Shown: in pieces, positions 26,427-32,806 of the stretch | Position numbering within the stretch: position 1 is the stretch's first letter | Layout of the letters: every line of letters begins with the position of its first letter | NCBI GenBank assembly: GCA_903906425.1 | Contig: CAIVKH010000229.1 | Coordinates: 1-42,661, forward strand | Origin: an uncultured bacterium | Lineage (GTDB): Bacteria > Verrucomicrobiota > Kiritimatiellia > CAIVKH01 | Direction: 5' to 3' | Length of the DNA stretch: 42,661 nucleotides | Made by a program: the position numbers and the translations under genes | Notes under the pieces: model-generated | Databases searched by the model: none | Told to the model about the DNA's origin: nothing | The model's input: the letters and a program-made list of their open reading frames with translations, nothing else

Positions 26427-27659
26427 ATGTCGTGGCGGATTGAAGATTGCGTGATTCGCGGCGAGCTTGACGCCCGCGTGAAAGGCGGCGTCGCCGGAAA
26501 GATCTGGCTGCGCGGCCACGGCGAACCGTTGAAACTTTCGCTGGCGGGAAATGCGCTGGCGGACATCGCGGGCTGCCTGCTGACTTTTTCCAACCCGCAC
26601 CCGAAGCCGGGCCGCCAGTCGAATCTCTCCGCCCTCGCCTCGGATCAGACCGGAACCGTCGGCGACATGACCGCGTCGCTGCGCGTCGAAGTTTTCAATG
26701 TTCCGTTAAAGAAGATCATCGAGCTGGCCCGTGCCGAAAAAGAAATCCCGATGCGGCAGGCCAACGCGATTCATCTCGAATGGTTCTCCGCCCGGAACGG
26801 ACGGATCGTGATCGAGAGCACCGAATTCCAAGTCCATCTTTCCACGCCGCCGGTGTGGCGCATGACCGACGAGGAAGACGAGGAGCAATACGAGGCCAAC
26901 GCGGAAGAGTTCCGCAAATTCCTCGAGAGTGCCGATGGCGACTGGATCGGCCCGGACCAGGACCAGTCCGAGCCGCCGCCCGAAGCCGTCTATGACGAAT
27001 TCAAATGGGAAAAGATGCTCAAGGAATCCGATCAGAAAAGCGACCGGCTCGGCGAGATCATGCACAAATATGACGGTCATCCCGATTCGGAACGGCTGAT
27101 TGCGCGCGAGATGAACTGGCACTGGGTCGAGGACGAACTCGATGCGGAAGAGCGCGGGCTGTATGACGACGAAGATGACGCGGCCGAGGGCGAGGATACT
27201 TTTTCCGATGGCAGCGACTTCGATGAACTGAAACCGAATCCGCTGACCGAGGGCAAGGACTGGGTCCGCGACGAGGACGGCGATATCCAGCATCCGCTCT
27301 GCGCCCGCACCTACAAACTCGGCATGAGGATCTGGCGGCACGCCGACGAGTTCAATCTCATGACCGACGAGAAGGATCGCAGCGTCGCCGACATGGTCAT
27401 GAACACGCAGATTTGTTCCGCGAAGCTGGCCGGCGCGCTGAACGAACTGGGTTACGATTTCGAGCCGGAACCCGGCCTCGTCGTTGCCAGCCTCAAGCGC
27501 GCGCTAAGCCATCTGCATGCGGCGTTGAACGCATCCGACATCGTGAAAGCGGGCGGCAAGATTGACGCCGCGCAGGTCGAGCAATGGCGCTCCGAGTTTT
27601 TTGCGATCCGCGAAGAGATCATCCGGCTCATGAACGAGCACCGGAGGAAACTGAGCTGA
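26427..27659 (+). CDS. Unknown acidic protein, co-transcribed with folE
   Basis: 410 residues, not recognised. No signal peptide or membrane helix. The N-terminal about 150 residues are beta-rich (MSWRIEDCVIRGELDARVKG). A very acidic middle (about 150-290) has several Asp/Glu runs, for example DEEDEEQYEAN and DDEDDAAEGED. The C-terminal about 120 residues are helical (LCARTYKLGMRIWRHADEF, CSAKLAGALNELGYDFEP, VASLKRALSHLHAALNASD) and could form a helical bundle. It starts 10 bp after folE and ends 12 bp before a hairpin shared with folB. The folate link is by context only. A link to protein or nucleic-acid binding through acidic stretches is possible but not shown. Confidence 0.8.
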   Translation: MSWRIEDCVIRGELDARVKGGVAGKIWLRGHGEPLKLSLAGNALADIAGCLLTFSNPHPKPGRQSNLSALASDQTGTVGDMTASLRVEVFNVPLKKIIELARAEKEIPMRQANAIHLEWFSARNGRIVIESTEFQVHLSTPPVWRMTDEEDEEQYEANAEEFRKFLESADGDWIGPDQDQSEPPPEAVYDEFKWEKMLKESDQKSDRLGEIMHKYDGHPDSERLIAREMNWHWVEDELDAEERGLYDDEDDAAEGEDTFSDGSDFDELKPNPLTEGKDWVRDEDGDIQHPLCARTYKLGMRIWRHADEFNLMTDEKDRSVADMVMNTQICSAKLAGALNELGYDFEPEPGLVVASLKRALSHLHAALNASDIVKAGGKIDAAQVEQWRSEFFAIREEIIRLMNEHRRKLS

Positions 27660-27671
27660 CATGAACGTGAC

Positions 27672-27687
27672 GCGGGCGCGAGCCCGC
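27672..27687. terminator. Hairpin between convergent genes (possible two-way terminator)
   Basis: GCGGGC, a GCGA tetraloop and GCCCGC form a perfect 6-bp stem between the stop of the acidic-protein gene (27659) and the stop of folB (27689). The plus-strand tail TTCACTTCTTC is only moderately T-rich, so termination is likely but not certain. Confidence 0.45.
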
Positions 27688-27688
27688 T

Positions 27689-28048
27689 TCACTTCTTCTC
27701 GCGCGTGATCTCCACGGCGACGCTGCGGGTGAAGCGCAGGGCGCCCGGCTTGTCGAGCGTGACCGTGACGCGGCGGACATTTTTCCCCGCGAGGCAGACG
27801 CCCGCGATTTCCTGCGCAAGTTTCTCGATGAGGAAGAAACTGCTTTTCTCAACGAGCTTGATGATCTTCTTCTTGATCGTCTTGTAGTTGATCGTATCGC
27901 CGATGTCGTCCGACTTGCCGGCCGCCGTCAGGTCGCCTTCGAGGACGATGTTGATGACCACGTCCTGCTTCTCGTGCCGCTCCTGCGGATAGATTCCGAT
28001 GATGCAGCGCAGGCACAAATCGCGGATGAAAATCTTGTCGTTGGTCAT
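27689..28048 (-). CDS. folB: Dihydroneopterin aldolase (FolB)
   Basis: 119 residues from ATG 28048. FolB cleaves 7,8-dihydroneopterin to 6-hydroxymethyl-dihydropterin and glycolaldehyde. Seen: KIFIRDLCLRCIIGIYPQERHEKQDVVINI, the N-terminal strand pair of the family (shown here only by its first 20 residues KIFIRDLCLRCIIGIYPQER), DDIGDTINYKTIKKKI with the Tyr of the active site, and FFLIEKLAQEIA with the catalytic-face Glu-Lys. AGGGA lies five bases upstream of ATG 28048, which leaves a 10-bp gap to the preceding gene. ATG 28069 would overlap it. Together with the SDR gene it forms a two-gene operon. Confidence 0.9.
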   Translation of the reverse strand: MTNDKIFIRDLCLRCIIGIYPQERHEKQDVVINIVLEGDLTAAGKSDDIGDTINYKTIKKKIIKLVEKSSFFLIEKLAQEIAGVCLAGKNVRRVTVTLDKPGALRFTRSVAVEITREKK

Positions 28049-28058
28049 TTGTCCCTTG

Positions 28059-28796
28059 TCACTGGTCATGCGACCCCAGCAGGTGCTGCCCGCCGTCCAC
28101 GAAAACAATCTGCCCGGTGGTGGCCGGCATGTTCAGCAGCGCGATCACCGCGTCGGCGATCTCTCCCGGCGCCACGGTTTCCAGAAGCGGGATCTTGCCG
28201 GCGCGATCGCGCAGGCTGCCCGCGGGTTTTCCCGGCGGCGCCAGCACCGGGCCGGGCGCGACGCCGTTCACGCGGATGCGCGGCGCGAGCGCCAGCGCGG
28301 ACGTCTTCGTGAATTCGGCCAGCGCCTTCTTCGAAAGCAAATACGGCACGCACTCCGGATCGTGCGACGCGATGCGCCGGTCCAGCAGGTTGACGATGTC
28401 GCCGCGTTCGAGACTTTGCGCCGCGAAGTATTTCGTCAGCAGCATTGGCGCGAAAAGATTCGGCCAGAACTCCCCGGTGATGGCCGCGCCGGACATCGTG
28501 CCGACGGTGTCCTTGTTGAACACGGCCGCGCAGTTCACCAGCACCTCGATGCGGCCCGCCGCCTTCGCCGCCTCGTACCACATCTGCGCGACGGCCTTCT
28601 CATCGTCCAGGCTTCCGCGCACGACCCACGCCTTCACGCCGAGTTTCTCGAGGCCCGCCTTCAGCGCGCGCGCCTCGGCCAGCGAGCGCCGGCAGTGGAT
28701 CACGACATTGAAGCCAGTCTTCCCGAGCGCCATGGCAATGGCCCGGCCGATTCGGACCGCGGCTCCCGTCACCAATGCTGTACGTTTTTCAGACAT
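28059..28796 (-). CDS. Short-chain dehydrogenase, pteridine-reductase (PTR1/FolM)-like
   Basis: 245 residues. The cofactor motif is TGAAVRIG (10-17), the T-G-x-x-x-R-x-G form found in pteridine reductases rather than the usual T-G-x-x-x-G-x-G. The catalytic Tyr152 and Lys156 (YLLSK), Asp in LLDRRIASH, and APRIRVNGVAPGPVLAP support the PTR1/FolM subgroup. It would reduce dihydrobiopterin/dihydrofolate-type pterins with NADPH in the cytoplasm. It precedes folB by 10 bp. In genomes lacking folA such an enzyme can supply tetrahydrofolate; whether that applies here cannot be seen. Confidence 0.88.
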   Translation of the reverse strand: MSEKRTALVTGAAVRIGRAIAMALGKTGFNVVIHCRRSLAEARALKAGLEKLGVKAWVVRGSLDDEKAVAQMWYEAAKAAGRIEVLVNCAAVFNKDTVGTMSGAAITGEFWPNLFAPMLLTKYFAAQSLERGDIVNLLDRRIASHDPECVPYLLSKKALAEFTKTSALALAPRIRVNGVAPGPVLAPPGKPAGSLRDRAGKIPLLETVAPGEIADAVIALLNMPATTGQIVFVDGGQHLLGSHDQ

Positions 28797-28887
28797 GCCG
28801 CCGTCACGGTAGGTCGCGACAAATCCAGAAGCGAGTGAAAATCTTCGTCATCGCCGCCGGCCCGCGCCGCCCGTCATGTTCCGCAGT

Positions 28888-28934
28888 TTCCAATGATTGG
28901 AAATTTGGGGGCGCGTGATTTCCAATCATTGGAA
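28888..28934. repeat. Paired palindrome, locus 9 (overlaps a stop codon)
   Basis: Perfect copies at 28888-28902 (centre G) and 28920-28934 (centre C), 32 bp apart. On the minus strand the second copy reads TTCCAATGA in frame with the propeller gene, giving Phe-Gln-stop. Confidence 0.92.
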
Positions 28935-29882
28935 ACCAAGGTCCTCGCCGTCATGCAGGACGACGCCGATCTGTTCGAGCGAGCCGTGCCGGCCGTTGTA
29001 CCACAGCAGCCACTTCGCGCCGTCGAAGATCGCGAACGGCTTGTAGCACGCGTCGTGATCCCACTTGTTCTCGCCGGGCCGCACGATCGGGTTCGTGGGA
29101 TGCCGCTGCCAGTTCGTGATGCCGTCGCGCGAGCGGGCGATGCCGATCTGCGCGTGCGGCTCGTCGCGAAAGCCGATGTAAAACATCACGAACCAGTCGC
29201 CGACTTTCTCGACCTGACAGGCGGTGACCTTGTGTTTCTCCCAGGCGCTCGCCGGATCGGGGGCGAAAACCGGGTTCGCCTCGTGCTTCGTCCACGCCAG
29301 CCCGTCGGGACTCGTCGCACAGCCGATCGCGTTCGGTTCGTTCTGCTCGCCGCCGGAATACCACATCCGAAATTGCTTCGCGCTCTCGTCCCACAAAACA
29401 TGCGGGCACATCACCGCGACTTTTTCCCACGGCTTCTCCGCCGACAGGACCGGCTTGTCGCTCATCCGCTTCCACGTCACGCCGTCCGCGCTTGTCGCAT
29501 AGCCGATCGCCGAGCGCCCCTTCGCCTGGCCGGTGTACCAAAGATGATAGCCATCGCCCCGCTTCACGACGACGGGCCGGTTGATATCGCTCTCCCATCC
29601 GGTTTCCGCCCGCGGCCCGAGCACGATCTGCGGCGGCTCGCTCCAATGAATCCCATCGGCGCTCTCGACCACCGCGATGGAATGCTTCGGCCGCCACGAA
29701 AGCCACATCCGGTATTTGCCGCCATCGCGCAGCACCGCGATGTCGAAGCACGTCCCGTATTTCCCACCCATCACCGGATTGCCGTCGAACTTCTTCCATC
29801 CCGCGGAAGTCTCGTCGGCCATCGCCGCGGCGCAGCAGCACGACACCAACACCCACCCGAGCATCTGACTCAATGTTTTCAT
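28926..29882 (-). CDS. Secreted five-bladed beta-propeller glycosidase-like protein (GH43/GH130/GH32-like)
   Basis: 318 residues. Signal peptide (MKTLSQMLGWVLVSCCCAAAMA) and then a propeller built of repeats such as FDGNPVMGG, MWLSWRPKHSIAVVESADGI, LWYTGQAKGRSAIGYATSADG, MWYSGGEQNEPNAIGCATSPDG and RPGENKWDHDACYKPFAIFD. The repeated Trp-Tyr-(S/T)-Gly and S-x-D-G pattern matches the GH43/GH32/GH130 superfamily; the exact family and catalytic Asp/Glu are not clear. The protein ends Phe-Gln, with the stop codon lying inside the palindrome of locus 9. No repeat lies in the 124-bp gap between its start and the divergent SRPBCC gene. Confidence 0.87.
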   Translation of the reverse strand: MKTLSQMLGWVLVSCCCAAAMADETSAGWKKFDGNPVMGGKYGTCFDIAVLRDGGKYRMWLSWRPKHSIAVVESADGIHWSEPPQIVLGPRAETGWESDINRPVVVKRGDGYHLWYTGQAKGRSAIGYATSADGVTWKRMSDKPVLSAEKPWEKVAVMCPHVLWDESAKQFRMWYSGGEQNEPNAIGCATSPDGLAWTKHEANPVFAPDPASAWEKHKVTACQVEKVGDWFVMFYIGFRDEPHAQIGIARSRDGITNWQRHPTNPIVRPGENKWDHDACYKPFAIFDGAKWLLWYNGRHGSLEQIGVVLHDGEDLGFQ

Positions 29883-30006
29883 GAAGTGCCCTTGATTCGC
29901 CGCACGCCATCGCCTTTCGCGGCGCGCTTCGTTGCCGAAAAAGCGCCGCCCGATTTGATCGCCGCGAATGTCGCGCTATTTTTCACCCCAAAATGGGAGA
30001 CCTCAA

Positions 30007-30450
30007 ATGCCAAACACGATTCATCTTCACCGCGTCATCCGGGCGAAACCGGAAAAGATCAGCCGCGCCTTCCTCGATGCCGATGCCATGGTCAAATGGA
30101 TTGCGCCAAATGGATTCACCTGCAAAGTGCATCACATGGACGCCCGCGTCGGCGGCACCTTCAAGATGTCGTTCACGAACTTCACCACCGGAAACGCCCA
30201 CTCCTTCGGCGGCGTCTATCTCGAAGTCGTGCCCGGCGAGTGCATCCGCTATACCGACGTCTTCGACGACCCCAGGCTTTCCGGCGAGATGATCACGACC
30301 GTCACCTTCAAGAAGGTCTCCTACGGCACCGAACTGAACATCACGCAGGAAGGAATACCCGACGCGATCCCGCCCGAAGCCTGCTACCTCGGCTGGCAGG
30401 AAGGCCTCATCCTGCTCACCAAGCTCGTCGAAGCCGAGATCCCGGACTGA
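30007..30450 (+). CDS. SRPBCC/AHSA1-family protein
   Basis: 147 residues from ATG 30007 (GGGAGA eight bases upstream). The single domain starts IHLHRVIRAKPEKISRAFLD and contains FTCKVHHMDARVGGTFKMSF, GVYLEVVPGECIRYTDVFDD and PPEACYLGWQEGLILLTKLVE, the pattern of the Activator-of-Hsp90-ATPase-like START/Bet v1 fold. Such stand-alone bacterial proteins bind small hydrophobic ligands; the ligand here is unknown. An upstream start at 29968 lacks a ribosome site. The DUF6429 gene follows after 99 bp on the same strand. Confidence 0.9.
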   Translation: MPNTIHLHRVIRAKPEKISRAFLDADAMVKWIAPNGFTCKVHHMDARVGGTFKMSFTNFTTGNAHSFGGVYLEVVPGECIRYTDVFDDPRLSGEMITTVTFKKVSYGTELNITQEGIPDAIPPEACYLGWQEGLILLTKLVEAEIPD

Positions 30451-30549
30451 CCGGCCGCGCCCCGCAACCTGTCGCCCGTGCTTGATCGCCCGCCCTCCGG
30501 CGGCTATGACGCGATGTGCAGACCCTTTCACCCCGGAGGACATCGCGGC

Positions 30550-30786
30550 ATGAACTACGACAAAGACAAAGTGGATGAAATGACGCTGGCCCTCCTTTAC
30601 CTCGTCACCTCGAATGTGGGAGGGCAGGGCAGGGCATGGAAGGGGCCGAATCTGGAGACGCTGCTGCGCCTGCACAAAAAGGGCTGGATCTCCGATCCGA
30701 TGGGCAAATCGCCATCCGTTGATGTTTCGCCCGAAGGCATGAAGAAAGCCGCGGAACTTTTCCGCGAACACTTCGCGAAGGAATGA
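30550..30786 (+). CDS. DUF6429-family small protein
   Basis: 78 residues from ATG 30550. The pattern MNYDKDKVDEMTLALLYLV, RAWKGPNLETLLRLHKKGWI and SPEGMKKAAELFREHF matches DUF6429 (from memory). It is predicted to be helical and cytoplasmic, with a winged-helix-like look. Its function is unknown. A GGAGG 11 bases before the ATG supports this start over an upstream one at 30478. The stop TGA overlaps the ATG of a following frame made wholly of 14-residue repeats (ATGA). Confidence 0.85.
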   Translation: MNYDKDKVDEMTLALLYLVTSNVGGQGRAWKGPNLETLLRLHKKGWISDPMGKSPSVDVSPEGMKKAAELFREHFAKE

Positions 30787-31295
30787 CGGCCGGCAGGAGG
30801 CCGACGAAAAGCCGGAGGCGTGAAAACCAGATCGGATACCGATTTCCGAAAACTCGGAAGCCAGCAAGGAACTTTCGGCAAAGGCTTCCGAAAATCCGGA
30901 AGCCAACAAACCACCTTCAGAGGAGGCATCCGGAAATTTTGAAGCCGACAAATAATCTTCAGTGGAGGCATGGAGAAATCGCCTGCTGCGTAAAAAACGT
31001 TCAGTGGAGGCATGACGAAATCTCCAGACGCCCAAAAAACGTTCAGTGGAGGCATGGCGAAATCTCCAGACGCCAAAAAAATGTTCAGTGTAGGCATGGC
31101 GAAATCGCCGAATGGCCAAAAAGTGTTCAGTGGAGGCATGGCAAAATCGCCTACTGCCCAAAAAATGTTCAGGATAGGCATGGAAAAACCGCCGACCCAT
31201 GCCCGAAGGCAGTTTTTCGGCCACTCAATTTGCGCAAGCCATCAGAATGCAGCATTTTAGGCCATACACGCTCAAATCAAGCCCCCGCCCCCTGA
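30783..31295 (+). CDS. Candidate basic repeat protein of eleven 14-residue units
   Basis: 170 residues. The start codon overlaps the DUF6429 stop (ATGA), which would allow coupled translation. After MTAGR the whole frame is 11 units of 14 residues with the approximate pattern R-H-G-E-I-x-x-x-P-K-N-V-Q-W, followed by GHTRSNQAPAP. The 42-bp DNA period keeps one frame open, and even the diverged outer units contain no stop, while another plus-strand frame (ATGs at 30970, 31012) has stops in the outer units. Some differences between units are synonymous (AAC/AAT, GGA/GGC). It is very basic and resembles no protein I know. It may instead be a non-coding minisatellite. Confidence 0.4.
   Translation: MTAGRRPTKSRRRENQIGYRFPKTRKPARNFRQRLPKIRKPTNHLQRRHPEILKPTNNLQWRHGEIACCVKNVQWRHDEISRRPKNVQWRHGEISRRQKNVQCRHGEIAEWPKSVQWRHGKIAYCPKNVQDRHGKTADPCPKAVFRPLNLRKPSECSILGHTRSNQAPAP
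30798..31259. repeat. 42-bp tandem repeat (minisatellite), about 11 units
   Basis: Units of 42 bp begin AGG at 30798, 30840 (diverged), 30882, 30924, 30966, 31008, 31050, 31092, 31134, 31176 and about 31218. The central units share CATGGCGAAATC and AAAAA-x-x-GTTCAGTGGAGG; the flanking ones decay progressively. It starts 12 bp after the DUF6429 stop. The sequence differs from the 41-bp repeat at 22877. Confidence 0.9.
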
Positions 31296-31312
31296 TTTTT
31301 GCCCTCCGACCA

Positions 31313-31379
31313 CTGCCGCCAGCCACCCCCGCACCGGGAGCGGGGGCATACTGCCCCCGTGGGCGGCAGGATGCCGCCC
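31313..31379. repeat. Nested GC-rich hairpins (REP-like)
   Basis: CGGGGGCA, loop TAC, TGCCCCCG (31341-31359) is a perfect 8-bp stem. GGGCGGCA, loop GGA, TGCCGCCC (31361-31379) is another. CTGCCGCC at 31313-31320 can instead pair with GGCGGCAG at 31362-31369, so two structures compete. No T-run follows. Confidence 0.7.
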
Positions 31380-31389
31380 CTCCCAGCCC

Positions 31390-31468
31390 CTCCAATCATT
31401 GGAAACCTCCGTTCCGCACTCTTCCAATGATTGGAAGTTTCGGGCGGCAGAATTTCCAATGATTGGAA
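31390..31468. repeat. Triple palindrome, locus 10
   Basis: Three copies start at 31390 (first base C for T), 31422 and 31454, exactly 32 bp apart; the last two are perfect with G centres. The last copy ends 30 nt before the SGNH hydrolase start. Confidence 0.92.
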
Positions 31469-31498
31469 AACTTGGTGGCACGAAAGGAATCAATTTTC

Positions 31499-32797
31499 AT
31501 GAATAAAATTCGTCTCGTTGCAGTGCTCGCGTTGCTCGCTTCATTGGCCCATGCCGCCGATTTCTTCTTCCACGACGGGGACCGCGTCGTGATTCTCGGG
31601 GACAGCATCACGCAGCAGAAACTCTATTCGACCTATATCGAGGCGTACGCGCTGACGCGGCATCCGGACTGGAAGCTGTCGTTCCGCAATTCGGGGTGGG
31701 GCGGGGATACGGCGTGGCTGCGGCAGCGGGCGCATCCCGACGAGGGCAAACTTTTCGCGGCAGAGGGCGCGGCGCTGGACGCGATGGTCGAGAAGTCCGT
31801 CGGGGACGGGCTCGCGCGAGATGTGCTGCCGCTGAAGCCGACGGCGGTGACGATTGATTTCGGGATGAATGATCATGCGTATCAGGCGTTCCGGCCCGAC
31901 ATCTTCCGCGCGTACGTTCGCAGCCAGACGGAGCTGGTGAAGGTGCTGGCGAAGAACGGCGCGCGCGTGGCGCTGTGTACGCCGCAGCCGATCGAGGAGA
32001 ATCCGCAGAAGGCCGACGCGAACGAGAAGACCAAGAACGATTCGCTGCGGAAGTTCGGCGATGGCTTGAAGGATGTCGCGAAGGCGAGCGGGGCGCTGTA
32101 CGTGGACCAGTTCGATCCGTACATGGCGATCATGACGACGGCGCGCGCGGCCAATCCGCCGCAGCATATCGGCGGCGGCGATGCGGTGCATCCCGGGCCG
32201 GCCGGCCATACGCTCATGGCGTGGGCGATCCTTAAGAGTCTCGGCGCGACGCCGCTGGTGTCGTCGGCGGATATCAAGTGCGGCTTCTGGTCCAGCGCGA
32301 AGAACGAGCAGAACTGCAAAGTCTCCAACGTGAAGTTCTCCGGCGGCACGCTGAGCTTCGACCGCCTCGACCGCGCGCTGCCGCTGCCGATTGATCCGAA
32401 GGCCGAGCCGGCGCTGAAGCTCGCGCCGGTGGTTGATGATCTCGATGTCTATGGCCTGAAGGTCGCCGGCCTCAAAGGCGACAAGTATGCGCTCACGATT
32501 GATGGCGCTGCCGCCGGAAATGTCACGAAGGCGGAACTCGAACAGGGATGGAACATGGCCTGTGTGAAAAGCCCGATGCTCGATCAGGCGCAGGAAGTTC
32601 TTCAGCTCGTATTCAAGAAGAACGAAAAGTATTTCAATCGCTGGCGGAATGTGCAGCTCGGCAAGGATCCCGATCCCGCGAAGCTGGCCGCGCTCGACAA
32701 GGAGATCGCGGACCTCGAAGCGAAGATTGATGCGACGCGCCAGCCCAAGGTGCATCACTTCGAACTGAAGCCGGCCCCGGCGGCTCCCGCCGGCTGA
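31499..32797 (+). CDS. Secreted SGNH/GDSL-family hydrolase
   Basis: 432 residues from ATG 31499 (GAAAGGAA upstream). Signal peptide (MNKIRLVAVLALLASLAHA). The catalytic domain shows block I VILGDSITQQ (Ser36), block II SGWGGDTAW (Gly), block III FGMNDHAY (Asn) and block V GGGDAVHPGPAGH (Asp and His), all present, so it is probably an active esterase. After about residue 260 a further domain includes KPKAEPALKLAPVVDD-type sequence and a helical stretch, and the protein ends Ala/Pro-rich (PAPAAPAG). SGNH members in such clusters deacetylate polysaccharides; the substrate is inferred. The stop lies 9 bp from the stop of the convergent regulator gene. Confidence 0.9.
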   Translation: MNKIRLVAVLALLASLAHAADFFFHDGDRVVILGDSITQQKLYSTYIEAYALTRHPDWKLSFRNSGWGGDTAWLRQRAHPDEGKLFAAEGAALDAMVEKSVGDGLARDVLPLKPTAVTIDFGMNDHAYQAFRPDIFRAYVRSQTELVKVLAKNGARVALCTPQPIEENPQKADANEKTKNDSLRKFGDGLKDVAKASGALYVDQFDPYMAIMTTARAANPPQHIGGGDAVHPGPAGHTLMAWAILKSLGATPLVSSADIKCGFWSSAKNEQNCKVSNVKFSGGTLSFDRLDRALPLPIDPKAEPALKLAPVVDDLDVYGLKVAGLKGDKYALTIDGAAAGNVTKAELEQGWNMACVKSPMLDQAQEVLQLVFKKNEKYFNRWRNVQLGKDPDPAKLAALDKEIADLEAKIDATRQPKVHHFELKPAPAAPAG

Positions 32798-32806
32798 CGG
32801 GAACGT

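Noticed and set aside
29983-31224. 413-codon minus-strand frame through the 42-bp repeat
   Set aside because: It also overlaps the SRPBCC and DUF6429 genes in antisense; an open frame alone is not evidence. The plus-strand repeat frame is the better candidate.
6083-31468. CRISPR array
   Set aside because: Only 2-3 repeats of 15 bp per locus with 17-nt spacers, no leader and no cas genes.
31541-32758. 405-codon minus-strand frame opposite the SGNH hydrolase gene
   Set aside because: Antisense shadow; the plus strand has all SGNH blocks.
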